Origin: Megasphaera elsdenii
GTDB lineage: Bacteria; Bacillota; Negativicutes; Veillonellales; Megasphaeraceae
Assembly: GCF_020539865.1 (NCBI RefSeq)
Contig: NZ_JAJBQV010000062.1
Location: 1 to 5,197, forward strand
Direction of reading: 5' to 3'
Length of the DNA stretch: 5,197 nt
Part shown: piece after piece, positions 1-4,973 of the stretch
Layout of the letters: each line of letters opens with the position of its first letter
Numbering within the stretch: the stretch's first letter is position 1
Position numbers and translations under genes: made by a program
The notes under the pieces: generated by a model
Told to the model about the DNA's origin: nothing
Databases searched by the model: none
What the model saw: the letters and a program-made list of their open reading frames with translations, nothing else

Positions 1-92
1 TTATAGATGAATCGGACACAGCCGAAAGTCTTGGCAAACATAATTTTTTGTTCAGTTGTTGGATAGAGCCTGTATCAGTATGCTTTATTCAC
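1..92 (-). pseudogene. tnpB: tnpB N-terminal fragment with early in-frame stop, truncated by the window edge
   Basis: This is the start of an RNA-guided nuclease of the TnpB (IS605 OrfB) family. A GTG start at 90-92 follows a good ribosome-binding site (AGGTGA, overlapping the tnpA stop) after a gap of only 5 bp, which is the usual tnpA-tnpB arrangement. The translation begins VNKAY, then a TGA stop at 75-77, then resumes in the same frame as YRLYPTTEQKIMFAKTFGCV. The N-terminal signature 'YRLYPT..Q' followed by 'F.K.FGC.RF.YN' is characteristic of TnpB. The stop sits where relatives usually have Arg, so one CGA-to-TGA change would explain it. Restart at the ATG 11 codons after the stop would lose the conserved first strand. 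The rest of the gene lies outside the window, so its overall state is unknown. Confidence 0.75.
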
Positions 93-97
93 TATAA

Positions 98-358
98 TCA
101 CCTGCCTTGATTTTCTATGTATTTTCGTATTGTCTCTATGGGAGCACCGCCTGTTGTCAGCAGGCAATAGCTTTTGACCAAAACATATCCTTCCAAAGCT
201 TACATCTGACTTCCGGAAAATCTTTTTTCTATGCGGACAAATACATCTTTTGCATATTGGCTCATCCGATCAGAAAACACTTTGCGGCGGTATTTTACCA
301 CTAAAATCAGATGGTAATAGAGTAAGAATACTGAATGGTTATTACTATCTAATTTCAT
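98..358 (-). pseudogene. tnpA: tnpA (IS200/IS605 Y1 HUH transposase) remnant with internal deletion and frameshift
   Basis: Starting from the ATG at 356-358 the minus strand reads MKLDSNNHSVFLLYYHLILV followed by VKYRRKVFSDRM, the classic N-terminus of the single-strand transposase TnpA. After 'VRIEKRF' the frame runs into a stop (200-202). Downstream, other frames carry the TnpA C-terminus: an 'LWKDMFWS' block and then SYCLLTTGGAPIETIRKYI, ending ENQGR and TGA at 98-100. About 87 codons remain, against roughly 130-155 in intact family members. The missing middle would hold the HxH metal-binding motif, so the product cannot be catalytic. The C-terminal segment carrying the catalytic Tyr region is present but out of frame: the two C-terminal blocks are offset by one base near 171-176. 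Two independent lesions argue for real decay rather than a sequencing error. Confidence 0.8.
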
Positions 359-398
359 AGTATAATCAATTATTTCTCATATACGACTGATTATACTA
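358..398. repeat. 11-bp perfect inverted repeat at the tnpA start
   Basis: TAGTATAATCA at 358-368 is exactly reversed and complemented as TGATTATACTA at 388-398, with a 19-base loop. In the minus-strand transcript the downstream arm ends on the A of the tnpA start codon, so a stem would cover the region where a ribosome should bind. The upstream arm also contains the TATAAT -10 box. IS200-type elements are known to limit TnpA production by structured 5' leaders, so a translation-blocking role is plausible but inferred. It could also be a transposase-binding or regulator-binding site. Confidence 0.55.
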
Positions 399-418
399 CA
401 GAACTATCTACAGAGCAA
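390..418 (-). promoter_or_regulatory. Probable sigma-70-type promoter of the decayed tnpA
   Basis: On the minus strand TTGCTC (413-418) is followed by a 17-base spacer and a perfect TATAAT (390-395), about 30 bases upstream of the tnpA ATG. The spacing and position suit a housekeeping promoter driving tnpA-tnpB. The -35 matches the consensus only partly, and no experimental start is known. The -10 box lies inside one arm of the inverted repeat at 358-398. Confidence 0.5.
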
Positions 419-454
419 TGGTATGGCTCAATTACTTACGTAAATTCGTCATAC

Positions 455-500
455 CCGCCAGAAGTCATCCCCCACCTAAGAGGTGGATGACTTCTGGCGG
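455..500. repeat. Subterminal hairpin of the left IS element (left end)
   Basis: A 46-base near-perfect palindrome. The arms CCGCCAGAAGTCAT (455-468) and ATGACTTCTGGCGG (487-500) form 14 pairs, then CCACCT (472-477) pairs with AGGTGG (481-486), leaving a 3-base AAG loop and a 3-base CCC bulge. IS200/IS605 transposases recognise such subterminal hairpins on single-stranded DNA. Its position upstream of tnpA makes it the left-end hairpin. It starts 6 bases past the TPM-gene stop codon, and it could incidentally impede transcription leaving the operon. No T-tract follows it on the minus strand, so it is not called a terminator. Confidence 0.75.
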
Positions 501-506
501 ATTAGG

Positions 507-1292
507 TTAAAATGAACCGCCATTGCCGCCATAATCGTCGTCGCTATCGTCATCAGCACTGTCGAAATCAGGCAGGTCATCCTGGTCGGGACGGGGCTTG
601 ACAATATGCTGAACCGTCATGAAAACGAAGGTATCCCGGCTATCGGTCAAATGGAAGCTGCCAGCATCGACATAGGCATCGGCAGCCACTGCTTTATGGA
701 CATTGCTCATCTTGCCAATGAGGTATGCCCGAAAAGCCACGCCACAGCCAACAGCCAGGACGCTGGCCACCATCAAGGCCAGCGGACTGAAAGCATCGGC
801 CGGGTCATAGGCTTTCCCCTTTTCCTGATAATAAGCTAATAATTTTTCCGACGACTGGCCATAGGCTTCAAAGGCCTTAACATAATGGCCGTCTTTCAAC
901 GCCGGCAGGAAGGCATCCTTGAGATAAGGGATGCCTTTTTTGTTGCTAATTTTTGCCTTCATAGCCTTGTCTGTCGCGACATACCAGTCATGGCGGTCCA
1001 TGGCCAGGAGCAGGACCATATTGCCATTCTTCCCATCCCGATAGTCCCGGTCCAAGAGCTGATTGGCATAGTCCCTGGCCTGAACGCCTTTCGTCGAAGT
1101 GACAGTGACCACGGCAATGCGCACATCGTAGCGCTGTTCCGCGTCCTGCAAAACTGCTGATACCTCAGCCTGTTCAGCCGGCGTGAGCAGGTGGGCCCCG
1201 TCAGACAGGCTCGGGGCGGCCGCGGCAGCCCCGACCATCGTCAGGACCACGATAGCCACCACCAGGATTGTCTCTTTCAACCATTTCCACAT
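507..1292 (-). CDS. TPM-domain protein, exported and membrane-anchored (YdjH-like)
   Basis: A 261-residue protein. Residues 1-26 form a signal-peptide-like start (WKWLK, a hydrophobic core, then a run of alanines). Residues about 33-155 are a TPM domain, with SDGAHLLTPAE near its start, then the VRIAVVTV strand, the 'YANQLLDRDYRDG' region and the NMVLLLAMDRHDWYVAT core. Residues about 170-192 are a transmembrane helix. The C-terminal 80 residues end in an acidic, glycine-rich tail (DDDSDDDYGGNGGSF), like the Gly-rich tails common in this family. TPM proteins include YdjH of Bacillus subtilis and thylakoid TLP18.3; phosphatase activity is reported for some members but is unproven here. I chose the ATG at 1290-1292 because GGGGAG lies 8 bases upstream and the signal peptide then begins properly; an in-frame ATG at 1337 would overlap the preceding gene. 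It is last in the operon, 14 bp after the zinc-ribbon gene. Confidence 0.85.
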   Translation of the reverse strand: MWKWLKETILVVAIVVLTMVGAAAAAPSLSDGAHLLTPAEQAEVSAVLQDAEQRYDVRIAVVTVTSTKGVQARDYANQLLDRDYRDGKNGNMVLLLAMDRHDWYVATDKAMKAKISNKKGIPYLKDAFLPALKDGHYVKAFEAYGQSSEKLLAYYQEKGKAYDPADAFSPLALMVASVLAVGCGVAFRAYLIGKMSNVHKAVAADAYVDAGSFHLTDSRDTFVFMTVQHIVKPRPDQDDLPDFDSADDDSDDDYGGNGGSF

Positions 1293-1300
1293 CGTACTCG

Positions 1301-1306
1301 CTCCCC
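1301..1306 (-). promoter_or_regulatory. Ribosome-binding site of the TPM gene
   Basis: GGGGAG on the minus strand lies 8 bases before the ATG at 1292 and directly follows the stop codon (1307-1309) of the upstream zinc-ribbon gene. It decides the start codon against the longer reading frame beginning at 1337 and suggests translational coupling. Confidence 0.7.
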
Positions 1307-2425
1307 TCATAACAAGCCGGTCCAAACCATGCCGCATTTCACCAGGAAATAAAAGACGGGTACTAAGACAGCGGCCAGGGCAGCGCCGTATTCATAGGAT
1401 TTAGCCTTGTCATACGGCAAGGAGCCGGCCATCTTGCCGGTCTGGCCATTCATCATGAACGTGTACGGCTTGCCATCATAGCGCGTCGTCAGGATCCACA
1501 CCGGCGCCATGGCGTACTCTACGGTCCCATCATCTTTATGGACGACTCCGTCTTCAAAAGTCCGCCGCTGATGGTTGTCCACGGTATCTTCCAAGATAGC
1601 AAAGGCACTCTGCGACAACCGTTCATCTGCCCTGGGAACAGCGGCGTCGGCGTCGACGTCGTATTTGTCGGCCAGGTACCCGGCAAAATAAGCAGGACTG
1701 AACGGGACCATCTCGCTGTAATCAAAGGGTTCGATGCTTTCCATATAAGTATCATCCATTTTCTGGCTGCCGTCGACAGGGATACGGTGGAAAGCTAGGG
1801 ACCCCGTCCGATTGCAGTGATAGATGCTAGTTTCGATGAGCGTTTCATCCGGTGTCTCGAAGACGGCATCGTCTTCAGCCCGGAAAGCTGCCGTCGCCGT
1901 AACCTGGGCATGGAAGAGCCAGAACGGGACGTACATGGGCTGAATGGCTTCAACACGATGATTCGCCGTAAACGCCTTGGGCAGGAGCCAGCGCCCTCGA
2001 TAGAACTGTTTCAGCGCCGCCACCGCTTCGTCTTTGGTCTTCTTGAAGGGGATGACGTAATCGGGCTTGAGCATCCCCGAAAAACGGCTGGGAATGAGGG
2101 TCGGATTGCCGCAATAACAGCATTCCGTGGCCATTGTATTCTCATCGCAGACGATTTCGGCGCCACACGACGAACAAGTATAGGTCTGTAAGTGAGCCTC
2201 TTCGTCGTCGCTCCAATCCTGACCGGCCGCTTCGGTCTTCCAGTGGGCCTTGCGGGCCGCATCAGCTGCGGCAGCCCGCGCTTCTTTCTGCGCATAAAGG
2301 GCTTCCAAGGTCGGGACGTCGAATTTCGTATCGCAATAGTCACAAGTGACGGTCTTATCCTTCGGCTTGAATTGCAATGGTGCCCCGCAGTTCGGGCACT
2401 GGTAGCTAACCGATGTGTCCGCCAT
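1307..2425 (-). CDS. Double zinc-ribbon membrane-associated protein (YdjG-like)
   Basis: A 372-residue protein. The first zinc ribbon uses C10-x2-C13 and C28-x2-C31 (CPNCG ... CDYC). An Ala/Lys-rich, probably helical linker follows (residues about 39-73). The second ribbon uses C84-x2-C87 and C102-x2-C105 (CSSCG ... CYCG). The middle region (about 120-340) contains 'PDYVIPFKKTKDEA' and 'IQPMYVPFWLFHAQV', typical of the TFIIB-type zinc-ribbon proteins related to B. subtilis YdjG. A hydrophobic segment near residues 347-367 would anchor the C-terminus in the membrane. The start at 2425 is chosen because GAGGTG lies 6 bases upstream; an in-frame ATG at 2458 would overlap the SPFH gene. The family often carries misleading names (replication restart or helicase-like) because of the zinc ribbons, but no helicase motif is present. 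It probably partners the SPFH and TPM products; biochemical function is unknown. Confidence 0.85.
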   Translation of the reverse strand: MADTSVSYQCPNCGAPLQFKPKDKTVTCDYCDTKFDVPTLEALYAQKEARAAAADAARKAHWKTEAAGQDWSDDEEAHLQTYTCSSCGAEIVCDENTMATECCYCGNPTLIPSRFSGMLKPDYVIPFKKTKDEAVAALKQFYRGRWLLPKAFTANHRVEAIQPMYVPFWLFHAQVTATAAFRAEDDAVFETPDETLIETSIYHCNRTGSLAFHRIPVDGSQKMDDTYMESIEPFDYSEMVPFSPAYFAGYLADKYDVDADAAVPRADERLSQSAFAILEDTVDNHQRRTFEDGVVHKDDGTVEYAMAPVWILTTRYDGKPYTFMMNGQTGKMAGSLPYDKAKSYEYGAALAAVLVPVFYFLVKCGMVWTGLL

Positions 2426-2431
2426 GGCACT

Positions 2432-2437
2432 CACCTC
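2432..2437 (-). promoter_or_regulatory. Ribosome-binding site of the zinc-ribbon gene
   Basis: GAGGTG on the minus strand lies 6 bases before the ATG at 2425 and overlaps the stop codon (2436-2438) of the SPFH gene. This favours coupled translation and fixes the start against an upstream in-frame ATG at 2458. Confidence 0.65.
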
Positions 2438-3761
2438 ACATTCCCGTCTTCTTTGCACCGCAGTTCATGCAGAAATTACCGGTATTGACAGTCCCGCAAG
2501 ACAGGCAGGTCCAGTTCGCTTGAACCTGAGGCCGCAGTGCACCGCAGTTGCTACAGAAATTGCCTGTATTCCCGGACTGACCGCATTTCGGGCAAGTCCA
2601 GGCAGTACCTGCCTGTCGCTTAGGACGGCCGCAAGCCGTGCAAAAGTTCCCCGTGTTGCCGGACTGGCCGCAGGCGCAGGTCCAGCCCGGCACCGGGGCA
2701 GACTGTGCAGGCATGGACGAAGGAGCCTGGGCTGCCTGGCGGGCTGCCAGTTCCTGAGCCAGGCCGGCACCAGCCTGATTGGCCATATTCATGCCCATAT
2801 AGCCCATGGCAGCCCCCATGCCGCTTTCATTGGCTGCAGCAGCGCGCATGGAATCGGCCGTCGCATCGACGAGAGTCCCCAAGCCAATGTCCGGTCGGGA
2901 CATGGTCAAGCCCATCTGGGCTTTCTGGATTTTTTCTTCGTCTTCTTCATTGGCCTTGACGCTGTTAATACCGATAGATACGATTTCGATGCCCCGCAGG
3001 TCGCGCCATTTCGGCGACAAGACATCGTTCAGGGCCTGAGCCAGTTCCGGCGTATGACCAGGCAGTTGGGAATAGTCGATGCGTAGGGCCGAGACTCTGG
3101 CAAAAGCCGGCTGCAAAGCCGTCAGGAGTTCCGACTTGAGCTGGCTGTCCAGGCGGCTCCGTTCATAAACATCGCCTTCATTGCCGGCTACGTTCGTGTA
3201 GAACAAGACAGGGTTGACGATGCGGTAACTGTATTCGCCAAAGCAGCGCAGGCGCATGAGCAAGGCCAGGCCCGTCGTATCATCGTAAGATTTAAAAGGT
3301 ACTTCGCTGGGTGTACCGTATTTATTGCCGACGATTTCCTTAAGGTTAATGTAATAGACGCGCTGGTCCTTGCCCATATCGCCGCCGAAGGCAAAGCGTT
3401 CTTTCATCTGGCGGACGAGCAGGCGGAACGATTCGCCCAAGTCGCCGGCATAGTCGCCATCGAAAATGGATGCTTCCGTCGATGCATCATACGTATATTC
3501 GCCCGGTTCAGCGCAGACTTCGACGACTTTCCCCGATTCGACGATGAGCATGCATTGGCCGTTGTTGACAGCAATCCGTGAACCGTTGGAAATGATATTA
3601 TCTTCACTATCTTTATTACCGCTGCGGCCACGACGGCTGGTCTGCTTCTGGCCTTTGGCCATCAAGATATTTTCATTCAAGCTGTCACAGTAAAAAAACT
3701 CTTTCCACTGGTCGGCTAAGACGCCGCCGACAGCGCCGACAGCTGCTTTAATCAAACCCAT
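2436..3761 (-). CDS. SPFH-domain scaffold protein with three C-terminal zinc ribbons (YdjI-like)
   Basis: A 441-residue protein starting MGLIKAAVGAVGGVLADQWK, the usual start of the YdjI-type SPFH (stomatin/prohibitin/flotillin/HflK) family, often annotated 'virion core protein'. Residues about 25-285 are the SPFH-like domain, including SRIAVNNGQCMLIVESGKVV and RVYYINLKEIVGNKYGTP. An acidic/Lys helix (269-283) leads into a Met/Ala/Gly-rich segment (300-345). The C-terminus holds three zinc ribbons (360-378, 389-408, 417-435), each of the form WTC..CG..NTGNFC..CG. In the first, the leading pair is C-x-C rather than C-x2-C. By analogy with B. subtilis YdjI it probably forms membrane-bound oligomers that recruit partners. 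The ATG at 3761 is chosen because GGGGGGA lies 6 bases upstream and the family N-terminus begins there; the longer frame reading from 3968 is out-of-frame VTT sequence. Confidence 0.88.
   Translation of the reverse strand: MGLIKAAVGAVGGVLADQWKEFFYCDSLNENILMAKGQKQTSRRGRSGNKDSEDNIISNGSRIAVNNGQCMLIVESGKVVEVCAEPGEYTYDASTEASIFDGDYAGDLGESFRLLVRQMKERFAFGGDMGKDQRVYYINLKEIVGNKYGTPSEVPFKSYDDTTGLALLMRLRCFGEYSYRIVNPVLFYTNVAGNEGDVYERSRLDSQLKSELLTALQPAFARVSALRIDYSQLPGHTPELAQALNDVLSPKWRDLRGIEIVSIGINSVKANEEDEEKIQKAQMGLTMSRPDIGLGTLVDATADSMRAAAANESGMGAAMGYMGMNMANQAGAGLAQELAARQAAQAPSSMPAQSAPVPGWTCACGQSGNTGNFCTACGRPKRQAGTAWTCPKCGQSGNTGNFCSNCGALRPQVQANWTCLSCGTVNTGNFCMNCGAKKTGM
2457..2684 (-). repeat. Three tandem zinc-ribbon coding repeats
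   Basis: Three repeat units encode the zinc ribbons at the end of the SPFH protein: 2628-2684 (19 codons), 2541-2600 (20 codons) and 2457-2513 (19 codons), joined by linkers of 9 and 8 codons. The units share W-T-C, N-T-G-N-F-C and C-G. The DNA differs at many wobble positions, so duplication is not very recent. The linker after unit 1 is basic (RPKRQAGTA) and the one after unit 2 is LRPQ-rich. Confidence 0.8.
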
Positions 3762-3767
3762 AGAGAA

Positions 3768-3774
3768 TCCCCCC
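3768..3774 (-). promoter_or_regulatory. Ribosome-binding site of the SPFH gene
   Basis: GGGGGGA on the minus strand lies 6 bases before the ATG at 3761. An alternative in-frame ATG at 3774-3776 (giving five extra residues, MGGFS) would place this site inside the coding region with no clear site upstream, so 3761 is preferred. Confidence 0.65.
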
Positions 3775-3790
3775 ATAAATATAACGATAG

Positions 3791-4458
3791 TTATTTTTCT
3801 TCTTTTCTCTGCCAGCGACGGCTGCCAAAGAGACAGGCTACCAGCAGGCAGACCATCATACCGGCCACGATGAGGCCGTGCGGATTGAAGTGGATGAGGT
3901 CGTAGCCCAGCCAAACTTCCATACAGACGGCCAGGAACTTTCCGGTCATCGTCGCCCGAAGCGGACACGGCTCAAGGCACAGAGGGCTGTGACGACGAAA
4001 TTCGACGAATATGGGATGGCCCGTAAGAAAAAGATGAGCTGAAAATCAATTTTGCGGTTCAGCTTCGACAGCCAGCGGCTCTTATCGACCAAGGCCTGTG
4101 CCTTGTGGCGAAAAAGATAACGCATGATGACGAAGGCCAGGATATTGCCTAGGACCTGGCCGGCCCAGGAAATAACGATGCCCGGCAGCAAACCGAACAA
4201 GATGCCATTGACCGTAACGAACTGGACCGATGGCAGACCGGTCATATTGGTCAGAACGATGAGCAAAATCATGAGGACTACGGCAACGCTGCCAAAAGAA
4301 GAAATATACGATGTCAGTCCTTGGACATCATGACTCACCGTCAATTGCCACAACGTACTGTAAAAAGAAGGGATGGCCCAGTGAATGGCCAGGAACACCG
4401 CCACAATCAGCCCCAGCGTCAAAGGCTTCATCAAATTCGCAATCATCGATCGATTCAT
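3791..4458 (-). pseudogene. VTT/TVP38 (DedA-like) membrane protein gene, frameshifted
   Basis: The first frame (4458 to the stop at 3946) encodes 170 residues with several hydrophobic helices (about 12-30, 57-73, 84-117, 140-160). It carries VTT-family features: 'VQFVTVNGILFGLLPG', a Gly-rich re-entrant helix and 'FFLRAIPYSSNF...ALSRVRF'. It ends abruptly in GRR and a stop. The -1 frame continues the family C-terminus: ATMTGKFLAVCMEVWLGYDL, then a transmembrane helix and a basic tail ending QRKEEK at the TAA 3791-3793. The join is near 3950-3957. Together the parts make about 220 residues, the normal family length. Relatives usually have about five residues where only one fits here, so a deletion of around 13 bases or loss of one base could explain it. 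The start ATG overlaps the def stop (ATGA). VTT proteins act in lipid scrambling or membrane homeostasis; the exact substrate is unknown here. Confidence 0.75.
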
Positions 4459-4865
4459 ATGATGATACCGTCCAAGTGGTCACATTCATGCTGGATAATC
4501 TGGGCTGTCCACCCTGTGAAGGTCTGACGGTGCTTGCGGAAACGGCGGTCCTGGTAGAAGACTTGTATCTTCCGATACCGCGTCGTCTTTCGCTTACCGA
4601 CCAAGGACAGGCACCCTTCTTCTGCTGGGAAAGGATCTGCCTTCTTTTCGATAACTGGATTGATGAGGATTTCGTCGCCCCCGTCTGTATGGACGACGAT
4701 GATGCGCTTCAACGAACCTATCATGTTGGCTGCCATGCCGACACAGGTCATACGATTGGCCTTCAGCGTATCGAGAAGATCCTGAACGACGGGCAAATCC
4801 GCTTTCGTCGCTATTTCAGATTGCCGGCCCAAGAAAATGACGTCATGAACGATATTGCGAATCAT
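4455..4865 (-). CDS. def: Peptide deformylase-like protein with altered motif 1
   Basis: A 136-residue protein of the peptide deformylase (PDF) family, metalloenzymes that remove the formyl group from the initiator Met of new proteins. Motif 2 (E83-G-C85-L-S) and motif 3 (Q-H126-E127-C-D-H130) give the expected Cys/His/His metal ligands and the catalytic Glu. Motif 1 reads CVGMAANMIG (41-50) instead of the standard GxGLAAxQ, so the oxyanion-stabilising Gln is replaced by Met48. From memory, a short PDF subgroup in Clostridia shares GMAANMIG, so this looks like a lineage feature rather than a mutation. Canonical bacterial PDFs are usually about 150-190 residues, so this one is short. Start ATG 4863-4865 has AAAGGAA 5 bases upstream. 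The stop overlaps the VTT start by 4 bases. Activity on formyl-peptides is uncertain; a standard def gene probably exists elsewhere in the genome (inference). Confidence 0.8.
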   Translation of the reverse strand: MIRNIVHDVIFLGRQSEIATKADLPVVQDLLDTLKANRMTCVGMAANMIGSLKRIIVVHTDGGDEILINPVIEKKADPFPAEEGCLSLVGKRKTTRYRKIQVFYQDRRFRKHRQTFTGWTAQIIQHECDHLDGIII

Positions 4866-4870
4866 AGTTT

Positions 4871-4877
4871 TTCCTTT
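4871..4877 (-). promoter_or_regulatory. Ribosome-binding site of the def-like gene, at the IS boundary
   Basis: AAAGGAA on the minus strand lies 5 bases before the ATG at 4865. It sits only a few bases beyond the right-end hairpin of the neighbouring IS element, so the insertion left the site intact but replaced whatever lay upstream. I see no convincing promoter between the hairpin and this site. Confidence 0.55.
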
Positions 4878-4880
4878 CTT

Positions 4881-4912
4881 GAACCTCTCCCGCTTATAGA
4901 AGCGGGAGATTC
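4881..4912. repeat. Right-end hairpin of the IS element upstream of the def-like gene
   Basis: TCTCCCGCTT (4886-4895) and AAGCGGGAGA (4900-4909) form a perfect 10-bp stem with a 4-base loop. GAA (4881-4883) can add three more pairs with TTC (4910-4912) across a 2-base bulge. It lies about 60 bases past the tnpB stop, as expected for the IPR hairpin of IS200/IS605 elements and for the last stem of a TnpB guide RNA. It is GC-rich but is followed on the minus strand by GGTTCAAG rather than a T-run, so it is not called a terminator. Confidence 0.7.
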
Positions 4913-4940
4913 TTGAGAAGTTTGATACATGGACTAACGC

Positions 4941-4973
4941 CTGACAGCCTATCCCAAAGGAGTTAGCTGTCAG
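4941..4973. repeat. 8-bp perfect inverted repeat at the tnpB stop codon
   Basis: CTGACAGC (4941-4948) is repeated inverted as GCTGTCAG (4966-4973) with a 17-base loop, overlapping the tnpB stop TGA (4970-4972). It is the base of the proposed guide-RNA pseudoknot. Confidence 0.6.

Larger units (their letters stand above)
1..506 (-). mobile_element. Left end of a decayed IS605-type (IS200/IS605 family) element, continuing off the left edge
   Basis: This stretch has the layout of an IS605-group element read on the minus strand: a subterminal hairpin (455-500), a promoter, tnpA (98-358) and then tnpB (from 92 leftwards). The order hairpin-tnpA-tnpB makes the higher-coordinate end the transposon left end. 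The inner boundary is inferred to lie directly after the TTTAA at 507-511 (minus-strand reading), because family members insert 3' of a short fixed target without duplicating it. Both genes carry inactivating lesions, so the copy is probably dead for self-mobilisation, although its ends might still be used in trans. The right end is outside the window. The stretch 359-454 holds no gene: only the promoter and inverted repeat described separately, plus an 8-bp palindrome, TTACGTAA, at 436-443. Confidence 0.75.

Noticed and set aside
107..304. Plus-strand 65-codon open frame
   Set aside because: It is antisense to the decayed tnpA; the minus strand gives clear TnpA sequence across the same bases and the plus frame has no recognisable features.
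436..443. TTACGTAA palindrome as an operator
   Set aside because: Only 8 bp, in an AT-rich stretch inside the IS left end, with no second copy; chance is a sufficient explanation.
455..500. Intrinsic terminator of the operon
   Set aside because: The stem is long and well placed, but no T-tract follows it on the minus strand, and its place upstream of tnpA fits an IS left-end hairpin better. Some blocking of transcription remains possible.
2457..2684. Repeats at the SPFH 3' end as a CRISPR-like array
   Set aside because: The units are coding, diverged at wobble positions, of 57-60 bases and separated by short coding linkers; they are zinc ribbons.
2415..3086. Long plus-strand open frame (223 codons)
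   Set aside because: It is opposite the SPFH gene's zinc-ribbon and helical region. The minus-strand protein is clearly a known family, so the plus frame is a by-product of GC-rich codon use.
3946..3960. Programmed -1 ribosomal frameshift in the VTT gene
   Set aside because: The site lacks a typical X-XXY-YYZ slippery sequence and no clear stimulatory hairpin was seen; a simple deletion or assembly error is more likely.
3762..3968. Upstream extension of the SPFH frame starting at 3968
   Set aside because: The extra 69 residues resemble no SPFH N-terminus and are the out-of-frame reading of the VTT gene's C-terminus; the ribosome-binding site at 3768-3774 fits the start at 3761.
4890..4920. 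Promoter for the def operon using TATAAG in the right-end hairpin loop
   Set aside because: No acceptable -35 lies 16-18 bases upstream, and the -10-like bases are part of a stable palindrome explained by the IS end.
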